This document shows, piece after piece, positions 8,059 through 15,967 of a stretch of DNA of 27,606 bases. The notes under the pieces are model-generated. The model did no database searches. It was given only the letters and a program-made list of their open reading frames with translations, and was not told where the DNA came from. A program made the position numbers and the translations under genes. How positions within the stretch are numbered: position 1 is the stretch's first letter; the number at the start of each line of letters is the position of its first letter. The stretch is from assembly GCA_905373605.1 (NCBI GenBank), contig CAJPTO010000011.1:1-27606 (forward strand), given 5' to 3'. This DNA is from an uncultured Prevotella sp. Its GTDB lineage: Bacteria > Bacteroidota > Bacteroidia > Bacteroidales > Bacteroidaceae.

Positions 8059-8322
8059 GTGTCGTTCCCAAGAACTTGTACGCCTATTTCTTGCTCCTAG
8101 CTGTGTTATTCCTTTCGCTTGGTAGTGCTATCTCATAGAGTTTGCTGTGCTATTCGGTAGACTTAGCTGTGCTATTCGATAGACTTAGCTGTGCTATTCG
8201 ATGTAGTTAGCTGTGCTATCCGATGTAGTTAGCTGTGCTATCCGATGTGGTTAGCTGTGCTATTCGATAGCGTTTGCAATGCTATTCTATGGATATAGCG
8301 GCTCTACTTCATGCGCTTTGTA
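8059..8322. repeat. 22-bp degenerate tandem array (12 units), TAGCTGTGCTA dyad
   Basis: Twelve 22-bp units in strict register from 8059. The central six (8147-8278) are highly similar, each beginning GTGCTAT(T/C)CG and ending with TTAGCT or close to it; the outer units fade. Each junction forms the dyad TAGC-TGT-GCTA. The array sits in the 1.3-kb spacer between apt and uvrC, without a reading frame that uses it. The rest of this spacer (7614-8058 and 8323-8562) shows a parS-like site and a CGTTAT-N4-ATAACG inverted repeat at 8003-8018, nothing more. Confidence 0.92.
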
Positions 8323-8562
8323 TCGATACCTTGCGATTATACTCCCATTGTTGCTTTCATCTAGTATGAAAGTTTATTGTTGATGCCAGCATATGATTGT
8401 TTATATGCCAACAAAATGCAAGTTGGGTAAAACGCAAGAGCACAAGAACTGGTTGTTATGCGTGTAGGGTAGGGCGTTATAGTGACAGTTCCCACGCGCA
8501 AATTTAAGTGAATTAGCAGGGAGAATTGAAACTTTCATCCGGATTACCTCCATACTTTACAC

Positions 8563-8760
8563 TTCAAAACACCCGTTATTTTTGGTGCGAATAATCCCAA
8601 ATGTGTCATTGAACACGCTCTTGTGATTGGTTAAATACGCTCCAATGTTTGGTTGAATACACCCCTATTTTTGGTTTAGCACGCCCAATGTTTGGTTGAA
8701 TGCGCTCCAATATCTGGTTTAACACACTCCAATGTTTGGTTTATCACGCTTATTTTTTAG
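8563..8760. repeat. 22-bp degenerate tandem array (9 units), unrelated in sequence to its neighbour
   Basis: Nine units of 22 bp (one of 21, one of 23) run from 8563 to 8760. They share GTT(G/T)(A/T)A-N-AC-(G/A)C near the start and CCAATGTTTG near the end. It lies only 240 bp from the 8059-8322 array and has the same period, but a different consensus and no TAG-N5-CTA dyad. It ends about 150 bp before the apt stop codon. Confidence 0.9.
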
Positions 8761-8911
8761 GGTAAACAAAATAAACGAGAACACCTTATTCCCTGTTTCC
8801 AAAGGCAAAGTTGCAGATGGAAAGCATAAGATATTCTCGTTTTGTCGCCCCAAAAGTGTGGTATTGGCCAATGCTTGCTATTGAAGCAATGCTTGTTTTC
8901 GCAGCCTACGC

Positions 8912-9442
8912 CTATACCTGTATGAGCGTTGAAATCTCAATGTCCTTATCAAAAGCAGCCCTGCCATTAAGTTCTTCGTTCACTAGCTCGATGATGAAGT
9001 TGGCATAAATCTTTTTGGGATTGAACTTTTTCACCAAGTCGCAAGCCGCTTTCATCGTTCCGCCAGTGGCAAGAAGGTCGTCGTGCAACAGGATAACATC
9101 ATCTTCGGTAATCGAATCTTTGTGTATCTCGATGGTATCCGTGCCATACTCCTTGTTATAACTTTCTTGTACGGTTTCGCAAGGCAGCTTTCCAGGCTTT
9201 CTACAAAGCACAATGCCTGCCCCAAGCCTAATGGCAACGGCAGAAGACATAACGAAACCGCGCGACTCGATGCCTACAATCTTCGTTATTCCTTTGTCTT
9301 TGTATATCTCGCACATTTCATCAGTGATTACTTTGATGCATTCGGGGTTCTTAAACAGCGTTGTTACATCGCGAAAATTAACCCCTTTCTTCGGCCAATC
9401 TGGTATACAACGCAGATTGTCCATCAATAGTTTGTTATTCAT
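8912..9442 (-). CDS. apt: Adenine phosphoribosyltransferase
   Basis: Apt makes AMP from adenine and PRPP in cytoplasmic purine salvage. The 176-residue protein has normal length and shows the N-terminal IPDWPKKGVNFRDVTTL (adenine-site region), the ESRGF motif at about 59-63, and the PRPP-binding motif VILLHDDLLATGGT at about 116-129. The ATG at 9442 is used; a second Met at codon 7 is possible. A parS-like site lies 35 nt upstream. In relatives this gene lies tight between mnmG and uvrC; here it is flanked by spacers of 315 and 1298 bp. Confidence 0.96.
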   Translation of the reverse strand: MNNKLLMDNLRCIPDWPKKGVNFRDVTTLFKNPECIKVITDEMCEIYKDKGITKIVGIESRGFVMSSAVAIRLGAGIVLCRKPGKLPCETVQESYNKEYGTDTIEIHKDSITEDDVILLHDDLLATGGTMKAACDLVKKFNPKKIYANFIIELVNEELNGRAAFDKDIEISTLIQV

Positions 9443-9757
9443 TTACAGTAAGTTATGTTTCTATTCTTATACTTTTTGTTTCACGTGGAACGTAATATGC
9501 TTCGAGTGAAGCTTTAAGTATCCACGCTTTGTCTTTTCTCTTTCTTCTCTATTTGTGCCGAGTACGTTTCAAAGGCCTTAGGCCTCTTCGTTTGTTTCGG
9601 CATTTATTGTATTTCTTTTCTCTGCGTTCCAAACACGCGTGTCTGGTGTTTTGGGCTTGCTTTGTATAAGCTTGCGTTTGTTCTTTTGACGCTTTGCAGA
9701 AACTTTCGTTTGCTTTAGCTTGCCCATGCACCTTGTTCGTGTCGTTATCGTTCTGTT
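9443..9757. other. Spacer between mnmG and apt; no convincing gene
   Basis: Holds the parS-like site at 9477 and a short palindrome AGGCCT-T-AGGCCT at 9573-9585. A minus-strand open frame of 60 codons (9549-9731) is almost all Lys, Arg, Gln, Ala and Thr and has no start signal or recognisable motif, so I do not call it a gene. Confidence 0.5.
9477..9492. other. parS-like ParB-binding site (2 mismatches)
   Basis: TGTTTCACGTGGAACG keeps the CACGTG core and the GTTTCACGTGGAAC palindrome-like frame. It differs from consensus at position 12, where A/G variation of the inner arm is known in parS sites, and at the last base. It is intergenic, upstream of apt. Confidence 0.65.
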
Positions 9758-11629
9758 TTATCGGTTCATAAGCACCAGCAACACGTTTATATCGCTGGGT
9801 GAAACACCTGGGATGCGCGATGCTTGGGCCAGCGTTTCGGGATTGATGCGTGCCAGCTTTTGCCGGCCTTCGGTCGATATTTCGTGCAATTCTTCGTAAT
9901 TGAAGTGCCCTTTGATGCGGATGTTTTCCAAACGGCGCATTTTGTCTGCCACGATTTTTTCGCGTTCTATGTACCCTTTGTACTTCATCTTTATCTCTGC
10001 GGCCTCCACAATTTCTTCTTTCCTGTTGGGTGCTTCTTCGATTACAGCCTTCAATTCAGGCAGCACCTCCGCGAGGCTTTGCACATTTAATTGCGGTCGT
10101 GCGATGAGATCTACAAGTTTTGTAGTGCCGTTTAAGGGTGTTGTTCCCCAGTGTTCGAGAGCCGCATTGATATCCTTCGGCTTCACGGCCGTTGCTTCAG
10201 AGAAGTTGATGATGCGTTCGATGTGGGCTTTTTTCTCCATCCAATGGTCGTAACGTTGCCTTGTTGCAAGTCCTATTTGATAGGCTCGTTCGGTCAAACG
10301 CGCATCGGCATCGTCTTGTCGCAGCAGTATTCGGTATTCAGCACGCGAGGTAAACATGCGGTAAGGCTCATCAACACCCTTTGTAGTGAGGTCGTCTATT
10401 AGCACGCCAATGTAGCTTTCATCCCTTTTCATCACGAAAGGTTCGCCGCCATTGCATGCCATTGCCGCATTAATTCCAGCCATCAATCCTTGTCCTGCGG
10501 CTTCTTCGTAGCCCGTAGTGCCGTTTACTTGCCCTGCAAGATACAGGCCTTTGAGCAGCTTAGACTCGAGGGAAGGATGGAGCAGGGTGGGGTCGAAGTA
10601 ATCGTATTCAATGGCATACCCCGGCCTATAAGCCTTTACATCGCGAAGGGCAAGTATCTTTCTTAGGGCGTTGAGCTGCACATCAAGTGGCATACTCGAC
10701 GAAAAACCGTTGAGATACATCTCTGCTGTGTTCTCACCTTCGGGTTCCAAGAACAGCGGATGTTGCTCCTTGTCGGGGAAAGTAACGAGCTTCGTTTCAA
10801 TGCTGGGGCAATATCGCGGTCCTGTACTTTGAATTTGTCCGTTGAAAAGGGGCGAATCTGCAATGCCTTGTTGCAAGGTTTGGTGCGCCTCTTGCGTGGT
10901 GTAGAAGGTCCAGCAAGGCAATTGTTTGAGTGTTCTGGGCGTTTGCATGTAGCTAAACTGGTGGAAATCTATCTCCCCGTCTTGCCTTTCCATGTCTTCG
11001 AAGTGCACAGTGCGCGCGTCGATTCTCACGGGTGTGCCCGTCTTCATGCGATGAACGGCGATGCCATGCCTCGAAATGCTCTCGCTGAATCGATACACAG
11101 CCGGCTCGGCACAACGTCCTCCGGGTATCTGCACTTTGCCAACGTGCATCAATCCGTTAAGAAAGGTACCCGCCGTAACGACAATGCAACGTGCTTTGAA
11201 CACCGCTCCCCATATTGTTTTCACGCCAACGGCTGCGCCATCCTCCACCAATAGTTCATCGGCTTGGTCTTGCCAGATGTCCAATCCCTCGGTTTCATCG
11301 AGCTTTTCTCTCCACGTGGTGATGAATTTCGCCCTGTCGCATTGTGCTCGAGGGCTCCAAACGGCAGGTCCTTTGCCCTTGTTGAGCATGCGAAACTGAA
11401 TGGAAGTGGAATCGGTAATTATCCCCATTTCACCGCCGAGAGCATCAATTTCTCGCACGATTTGGCCTTTTGCAATGCCTCCTACGGCGGGATTGCAGCT
11501 CATTTGTGCTATTTTGTTCATGTCCATAGTGATAAGGCATGTTTTCGCGCCTAGTTTTGCAGCAGCACAAGCTGCTTCACAACCAGCGTGTCCGCCGCCA
11601 ATCACAAGGACATCGTATTTGAATGTCAT
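9758..11629 (-). CDS. mnmG: tRNA uridine-5-carboxymethylaminomethyl modification enzyme, FAD subunit
   Basis: MnmG (GidA) works with MnmE to modify U34 of certain tRNAs, using FAD, methylene-THF and an amine donor. The 623-residue protein has the N-terminal dinucleotide-binding motif VIGGGHAGCEAA (residues about 9-20), SCNPAVGGIAKGQIVREIDA, the FAD-site region NKGKGPAVWSPRAQCDR, GTFLNGLMHVG, GLYLAGQVNGTTGYEEAAGQG, and the helical C-terminal domain that binds MnmE. Length and start fit the family. A promoter about 500 nt upstream (12135-12166) would give a very long leader that includes the 9-bp array. Position near parS sites fits the frequent origin-proximal location of this gene, although no oriC is visible. 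Confidence 0.97.
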   Translation of the reverse strand: MTFKYDVLVIGGGHAGCEAACAAAKLGAKTCLITMDMNKIAQMSCNPAVGGIAKGQIVREIDALGGEMGIITDSTSIQFRMLNKGKGPAVWSPRAQCDRAKFITTWREKLDETEGLDIWQDQADELLVEDGAAVGVKTIWGAVFKARCIVVTAGTFLNGLMHVGKVQIPGGRCAEPAVYRFSESISRHGIAVHRMKTGTPVRIDARTVHFEDMERQDGEIDFHQFSYMQTPRTLKQLPCWTFYTTQEAHQTLQQGIADSPLFNGQIQSTGPRYCPSIETKLVTFPDKEQHPLFLEPEGENTAEMYLNGFSSSMPLDVQLNALRKILALRDVKAYRPGYAIEYDYFDPTLLHPSLESKLLKGLYLAGQVNGTTGYEEAAGQGLMAGINAAMACNGGEPFVMKRDESYIGVLIDDLTTKGVDEPYRMFTSRAEYRILLRQDDADARLTERAYQIGLATRQRYDHWMEKKAHIERIINFSEATAVKPKDINAALEHWGTTPLNGTTKLVDLIARPQLNVQSLAEVLPELKAVIEEAPNRKEEIVEAAEIKMKYKGYIEREKIVADKMRRLENIRIKGHFNYEELHEISTEGRQKLARINPETLAQASRIPGVSPSDINVLLVLMNR

Positions 11630-11706
11630 ATTACTTTTTGCTGTTTGTACTTGATTTTATTCTTTTTTTGGCGATGATGGTGGGCTAGAACGGAGCCTTT
11701 TTGGGG

Positions 11707-11859
11707 ATTATCTAGGGAGGATAGCTTTCCTGCATCAACCAGATTGCCTGGTATCCCTTGGTTATCTAGGCTCTCTAGCTTATCAGGTGTCCCTAGTATT
11801 CCTAACTTATCTATTGTTTCTAGGCTATCTCGTTTTCCTAGTTACTCTAGACTATCTAG
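11707..11859. repeat. 9-bp degenerate tandem array (17 units), NNNNTCTAG
   Basis: From 11707 to 11859 the DNA can be cut into 17 exact 9-mers, many ending in TCTAG or CCTAG (for example GTTATCTAG, GCTCTCTAG, TGTCCCTAG, TTACTCTAG, ACTATCTAG). The register never slips although single units diverge strongly. It would lie in the 5' leader of mnmG if the promoter at 12135 is used. The same 9-bp motif appears in the opposite orientation at 27557-27606. Confidence 0.88.
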
Positions 11860-12114
11860 CGTTAAGCGTTTCTTTTTTCCTAGATTTCTCTATAATTTCT
11901 CGTTCATAGTGAGCAAGTGCTTGGCCGCTTATCCCATCTTAATCGCCGTTTTGCTGCATTAGCGCATTCGTTTGTGCGCACATGCGCAATCCAGAGGACA
12001 CTGCTTGCCCCCTTTCTTTATTGTTATATATGTTGGCTCACAATGAATTTGTGGAGCTCTTTATGTTCTTAAAATCAAGTGTTTGCGGCAAGTAAGGCGA
12101 ATAATTACACGCGT

Positions 12115-12127
12115 TTTGCGCCGCAAA
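12115..12127. promoter_or_regulatory. Palindrome at the predicted mnmG transcription start
   Basis: TTTGCGCCGCAAA is a perfect 6-bp inverted repeat around one central base. It directly abuts the transcription start predicted near 12128, so it could be an operator or a leader hairpin. No binding protein can be named from the sequence. Confidence 0.35.
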
Positions 12128-12134
12128 GGACTTA

Positions 12135-12166
12135 CAAAGTTAGGTGATAGAACCCATATATGCAAA
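12135..12166 (-). promoter_or_regulatory. Promoter upstream of mnmG (Bacteroides-type)
   Basis: Minus-strand -33 TTTG (12166-12163), 20-nt spacer, -7 box TAACTTTG (12142-12135). It lies just after a minus-strand terminator and before mnmG, the expected place for a new transcription unit. The leader to the mnmG ATG would be about 500 nt. A second promoter closer to mnmG cannot be excluded. Confidence 0.55.
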
Positions 12167-12177
12167 TTAAAGGGTAC

Positions 12178-12203
12178 AAAAAAGGATGGCCGAAGCCATC
12201 CTT
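12178..12203 (-). terminator. Rho-independent terminator with UUCG loop
   Basis: On the minus strand AAGGATGGC-TTCG-GCCATCCTT forms a perfect 9-bp stem with the very stable UUCG tetraloop, and the T-tract at its 3' side runs to six T. On the plus strand no T-run follows, so it works for minus-strand transcripts, presumably those of the M48 protease gene, whose stop is about 490 bp upstream, or of an RNA between them. Confidence 0.8.
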
Positions 12204-12283
12204 CAACCTCAGTAGTGCATTTTATGGTATGGCGTACAGCTAGTGTCGCCAAAGATTATGATTTCTTTTGAGAAATCTTTTGA

Positions 12284-12315
12284 GGAATTAAGGAGATAAG
12301 TAGTTAAGGAGTTAA
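12284..12315. repeat. 8-bp tandem array (4 units), TTAACTCC-like, minus orientation
   Basis: On the minus strand four consecutive 8-mers read TTAACTCC, TTAACTAC, TTATCTCC and TTAATTCC. An array of the same 8-mer family in the opposite orientation lies at 12641-12672, and the two bracket the 21-bp array. Confidence 0.75.
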
Positions 12316-12350
12316 GCCAATAGCTTTGCTACTTCCCCTTTAATTAAACC

Positions 12351-12455
12351 TTACTACTCCTTCTTTAAGATTTCTACTCCCTCTTTAAACATTTGCTATT
12401 TCCTCTTTATATCCCACAACTTCCTCTTTAAACCCTGCTATTTCCTCTTTATTCC
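12351..12455. repeat. 21-bp degenerate tandem array (5 units)
   Basis: Five 21-bp units start at 12351, 12372, 12393, 12414 and 12435, each with a pyrimidine-rich CT(A/C)(T/C)TTCCTCTTTA-like core. A more diverged, longer copy precedes them at about 12323-12350. Nothing coding overlaps it. Downstream, a 19-bp direct repeat (GAAGTTGATTTGTAGCCCA) occurs at 12508 and 12574, exactly 66 bp apart. Confidence 0.9.
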
Positions 12456-12640
12456 ATTCTTTTTCATCAGAACGTTTATTCTCTTTTAGTGGTTAATTCG
12501 GTGCATAGAAGTTGATTTGTAGCCCATTTCTTGTAAAAGGACACTGCCAAGTTCCTAATCATCCGATGCCATTGAAGTTGATTTGTAGCCCAATTCTCGG
12601 GGTTACGAAGCAAATAGTATAACGCCGCGCAGGTATAGGC

Positions 12641-12672
12641 TTAACTACTCAGCTCCATAACTCCTCAACTCC
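12641..12672. repeat. 8-bp tandem array (4 units), TTAACTCC-like, plus orientation
   Basis: Four 8-mers on the plus strand read TTAACTAC, TCAGCTCC, ATAACTCC and TCAACTCC. They lie 26 bp downstream of the M48 gene stop and are inverted relative to the 12284-12315 array. Confidence 0.7.
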
Positions 12673-12697
12673 TAGAATTACCCATCAAAATAACTTC

Positions 12698-14770
12698 TCA
12701 AGAGTTCAGTCCCTCTTCAGCCTGTGCAATCCTTCCGATAGCCAGTTTAAGCTCCGCATATTGCTGTTGCAGTAAGTCGAGGAAGGGCGAGAGCAGCGTG
12801 AGACAATTGTTAATGTCGTTCATTCTCTCGTCGCTATCGGTGAAATGGCAAGTTTCTGGCGAACACGAAGTGAGCTTTCTCAAGGCCGTGCAAGTTTCGT
12901 TTGTAGCGAAATCTGGGTCTAACATCGCGCATGCTTCGGGCATGATGCCTTGCAATTGCGAAAACACAGTGTCATATCTGTCGAACAACAACACCTCGTC
13001 TTTAACATCTTTGCTGCTGCAGTTCCACTTCTCCACCATTTTTTCAGCCGGATTGATAATCACTTGCTGGAAGCGTTCAATCTCTTTGTTTAGTGCGAAG
13101 AGTCGTTCGTAGAGATTTTGAACCTCCTCACCCCTGCTACTGTGGCGCAAGTAAGTGTAGATGTCTCGGTAAACATTCTTCACCTTGGGCAACATGCGCT
13201 CCATATACTGGCTGTGCTCGATGGTAGGCAAGTCGTTTGGCGCGTAACTCTTTCCTTTATAGTAAGCTGCGCTCACCTCTCGATTGCCGTTCATTATTTC
13301 AATCATCTGTTCAGCATCCTCGTAAGCCCTGATATAAGCCGTTACGATGTTGCGATTACGCTTGGTGAAAGGGTAAGTCACCATCTGTGCGGCAGGTTCT
13401 TCCATCGGGTTGAAGAGGTCGATGCAGCCACACTCAACGAAGAATCGGCGGAAACGCATGTCGAGCAGTTCGGTTAAGAGTTCCTTTTCGAGCCATTGCC
13501 GTAGCTTTTCGCCCGTAAGCATCTCTTTGGGTGCGCATTTTGCATTCTTTTCATACTTGAGTAGCTCGGCCACCCTCGTTCTTAAAGCCCTTGGCAGTAT
13601 GCTCCAAGCCGGCTGTAGCGGGCTGTTGGTCTGCAAGGGAATGTTGGGCAGGTGCAGAATACGCTCCTTATCCGAAGGATGCGAGTCCCAAACATCTTCG
13701 CAAGAGAACCTCGCAATTGGTTCGTCTGTGGTTTTTACCTCCGTTTGTAGCAGCTCCGTAGCCACTATCGTTCGTTCTTCCTCGTTAGACTTAATCTGTG
13801 CGAGCAGCTCCAAAACCTCGAATGGATCGGCTTTTTTTGCCGTTTCGGCCAGTCTGACCATAGCCACATGCGTGTTGGAACTGCATTGCATCAGCACCGT
13901 AGTCTTGTAGAACGACGATGCCAGGACGGCCTTTCCCACCACCTTGCAAGCAATGCTGTCGGCATCATACTCCATTTGTCGTGACAACTCGCGGTAAGCG
14001 ATGTTCACATATCTGTAGATAGCTTGCAGCAAGAGCCTCACTTTGATGGTGAAGAAGCGCGTGAGCATGCCGAAGACAGCGAAAGGGCTCCACCCGAAGT
14101 GGCTCCAACGGTCCACCCATCTGTCCCAAGCGTCTTCGCCATAGACCAGATTTCCCATCACGATGTTGGCCGTGTAAACAACAGAAGATATTTTCATGCT
14201 GTCTTGCGAGAAGTGTCCGAACTCGTGTGCGAGTATTCCTTTAATCTCTTCGGTGCTAGTGTTGGCAAAGAGCCCGGCACCAAGCACGAGGTTTTTTCTG
14301 ACGGGAAAGAACATCGACCAGAACGTGGTGTTGAAGTACACACAGGCATTGATGTCTGCCGACAAGTACACCTTGTGCGGCATTTGGCATTTGGTGTCTT
14401 TGGCCACGTTGCGTATCAGCTCGAAGATAAGCGGGCAATCCTGTTCTTTCACCAATATTTTTCCTTCTTCTTCCACATTCAGTCGGGTGAAGATAAACTT
14501 CACGAGGAAAAGTCCGAACATCATACAGAGAGCGATAACTCCGAGATATACGCCCAGGAGTATGAGCATGACAAACCCGCTGTGAGTGCCATCGAAGGCA
14601 CGTTGCAGCATATCTATTCCCCAAAACGTTGTCCATTTGTAGCCAATGTAGAGCAGTGTTAGGCCCAGGGCAACCAACGAGAGGTAGACAAGCACGAAAA
14701 GGGCAATGCGGCATAGAACCTTTTTACCCAATGCTCTTATTGCATTGTTTTCTCTCATGCATTCAATCAT
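12698..14770 (-). CDS. M48-family membrane zinc metalloprotease
   Basis: This is an integral membrane peptidase of the HtpX/Ste24-like M48 group. The zinc site is clear: HEFGH at residues 182-186, preceded by the strand region ILA, with the third ligand probably Glu267 in RQMEYDADSIA. Hydrophobic segments lie at about 21-43, 65-95 and, more weakly, 230-255, leaving the active site on the cytoplasmic side as in HtpX. At 690 residues it is over twice the length of HtpX; the extra C-terminal 400 residues are charged, helical and not recognised. The start is uncertain between 14770 (MIECMREN) and 14758 (MRENNAIR); neither has a Shine-Dalgarno. Flanked by 234-bp and about 1.1-kb spacers, it seems to be a single-gene unit lying between ybeY and mnmG. 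Substrates are unknown; membrane protein quality control is the usual role. Confidence 0.88.
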   Translation of the reverse strand: MIECMRENNAIRALGKKVLCRIALFVLVYLSLVALGLTLLYIGYKWTTFWGIDMLQRAFDGTHSGFVMLILLGVYLGVIALCMMFGLFLVKFIFTRLNVEEEGKILVKEQDCPLIFELIRNVAKDTKCQMPHKVYLSADINACVYFNTTFWSMFFPVRKNLVLGAGLFANTSTEEIKGILAHEFGHFSQDSMKISSVVYTANIVMGNLVYGEDAWDRWVDRWSHFGWSPFAVFGMLTRFFTIKVRLLLQAIYRYVNIAYRELSRQMEYDADSIACKVVGKAVLASSFYKTTVLMQCSSNTHVAMVRLAETAKKADPFEVLELLAQIKSNEEERTIVATELLQTEVKTTDEPIARFSCEDVWDSHPSDKERILHLPNIPLQTNSPLQPAWSILPRALRTRVAELLKYEKNAKCAPKEMLTGEKLRQWLEKELLTELLDMRFRRFFVECGCIDLFNPMEEPAAQMVTYPFTKRNRNIVTAYIRAYEDAEQMIEIMNGNREVSAAYYKGKSYAPNDLPTIEHSQYMERMLPKVKNVYRDIYTYLRHSSRGEEVQNLYERLFALNKEIERFQQVIINPAEKMVEKWNCSSKDVKDEVLLFDRYDTVFSQLQGIMPEACAMLDPDFATNETCTALRKLTSCSPETCHFTDSDERMNDINNCLTLLSPFLDLLQQQYAELKLAIGRIAQAEEGLNS

Positions 14771-14923
14771 TAAAAAATTTAGGCGTGTTTGTGTAACACG
14801 TAGTTTAGATAAATTTCCTTGTGGCGCTGTTCAAGGAAACGCATTTGCGCCATAGCGTGGGGCTGGGCGGATGAAAAGGATTAGTTACGTTTAGTTATAG
14901 GCCCGCCTTGTGTCGCTTTTGTT

Positions 14924-14941
14924 TTGCGCATAGATGCGCAA
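14924..14941. repeat. Perfect inverted repeat downstream of ybeY
   Basis: TTGCGCAT-AG-ATGCGCAA, 8-bp arms with a 2-nt centre, about 65 bp beyond the ybeY stop. No T-run follows on either strand, so it is not a standard terminator; an operator-like site or part of a 3' structure is possible. Confidence 0.45.
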
Positions 14942-15004
14942 CAGGTTGTTACGGGACACGTTCCCGCTGGGGTTTCCCCCATTTCATCGGCGTTTTTTCA
15001 GGTA

Positions 15005-15427
15005 TCAGAAAGCGCCATTTCTCATTTCCAAGGCTTTGTTTTCAGCCTCTTCCATGATTTCCCTCTCCCCGGGACCTTTGTCGTTAAGCCCGCATAGGTG
15101 AAGTATCCCGTGTATGATGACACGGTAGAGTTCTTCTTCGAACGCCTTGTCGAACAGTTGTGCATTGGTTCTCACGGTGTCCAAAGAGATAACAATGTCG
15201 CCATTGACGACATCTCCTTCATCGTAGTCGAAGGTGATAACGTCCGTGTAATAGTCGTGTCCCAGGTATTCGTTGTTTATTTCCAGGATTTTCGCGTCGT
15301 TCACGAACATGTATCCCACTTCTCCCACCTTTCTTCCGTAGGATTGTGCCACGGCCTTAATCCATTCCGTGGTGTCTTTCCTTTTGATTTTCGGCATTTT
15401 CACGCCGTCGGTATTGTATGTAATCAT
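15005..15427 (-). CDS. ybeY: Endoribonuclease YbeY (16S rRNA maturation)
   Basis: YbeY is a single-strand metallo-endoribonuclease acting in 16S rRNA 3'-end maturation and ribosome quality control. The 140-residue protein shows the family core: INNEYLGHDYYTDVITFDY, GDIVISLDTV and the metal motif HGILHLCGLND. The usual motif is HGxLHLxGxDH; here the third ligand position is Asp instead of His, followed by KGPGEREIM. From memory this is the normal form in Bacteroidetes rather than a defect. The start at 15427 lies 21 nt after the coaD stop, so the two genes are probably co-transcribed; a start at the internal Met (codon 11, MPKIKRKD) would also be possible. Confidence 0.93.
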   Translation of the reverse strand: MITYNTDGVKMPKIKRKDTTEWIKAVAQSYGRKVGEVGYMFVNDAKILEINNEYLGHDYYTDVITFDYDEGDVVNGDIVISLDTVRTNAQLFDKAFEEELYRVIIHGILHLCGLNDKGPGEREIMEEAENKALEMRNGAF

Positions 15428-15448
15428 AAGTTGTTTCTGTTTTGGGTT

Positions 15449-15895
15449 TCATTCGCTCTTTGGTAGGAACATGTCTGCGTTCTTTCCGAAGTGGATGAGT
15501 TCCCTTACGAGTGACGAACTGACGCTGGCGTGCTGCGGTTGAGCAAGCACCAGCAGTGTTTCTATGCCTCCCAGTGCGCGGTTTATGTCGGCCTGTTCGC
15601 GTTCGTACTCAAAGTCTTTCACGCTTCTCACGCCTTTGACGATGAACCATGCGCCCTCTCGGTGGGCGAAGTCAACGGCCAAATCGTTGAATGCGCGCAC
15701 TTCCACCTTGGGGTTTTTAGCGTAGAGGTTGGCTATTGCTTTCACCCTCACCTCTGCACTGTACATGTATTTCTTGCGTTCGTTTACGCCTACGCCGATA
15801 ACAAGCTTGTCGAATAGTGGCAATACACGTTCCACAATCGACTGGTGCCCAATGGTGAATGGGTCGAAGCTGCCTGTGAATAGACCTGTTTTCAT
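15449..15895 (-). CDS. coaD: Phosphopantetheine adenylyltransferase
   Basis: CoaD transfers AMP from ATP to 4'-phosphopantetheine, the fourth step of coenzyme A synthesis, as a cytoplasmic hexamer. The 148-residue protein has the nucleotidyltransferase motif MKTGLFTGSFDPFTIGH with the (T/H)xGH element at 14-17, the GVRSVKDFEYE segment that binds phosphopantetheine, and the C-terminal VSSSLVREL that contacts ATP. I place the start at 15895, giving the exact family N-terminus; an ATG at 15937 would add 14 unrelated residues. A promoter about 300 nt upstream (16202-16233) is the nearest good one, so the leader probably contains the 8/16-bp array. Confidence 0.96.
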   Translation of the reverse strand: MKTGLFTGSFDPFTIGHQSIVERVLPLFDKLVIGVGVNERKKYMYSAEVRVKAIANLYAKNPKVEVRAFNDLAVDFAHREGAWFIVKGVRSVKDFEYEREQADINRALGGIETLLVLAQPQHASVSSSLVRELIHFGKNADMFLPKSE

Positions 15896-15967
15896 ACACA
15901 ATTCATGTGGTTGCGCTTGGAGTGTGGCGGATGTCAAGTTGACTGGATGAGGAGGTTAATGGGTGAT

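Noticed and set aside
8059..8760. CRISPR array
   Set aside because: The 22-bp units follow one another without unique spacers, and no cas genes are near; these are direct tandem arrays.
9549..9731. 60-residue Lys/Arg-rich protein between mnmG and apt
   Set aside because: Low-complexity composition, no promoter, start signal or motif; likely chance.
11313..11318. CACGTG inside mnmG as a fourth parS site
   Set aside because: The arms (TCTC and GTGA side) do not fit the parS consensus and it lies in a coding frame.
12061..12252. 63-codon minus-strand frame upstream of mnmG
   Set aside because: It spans the terminator and promoter signals and cannot be expressed as one unit; no family resemblance.
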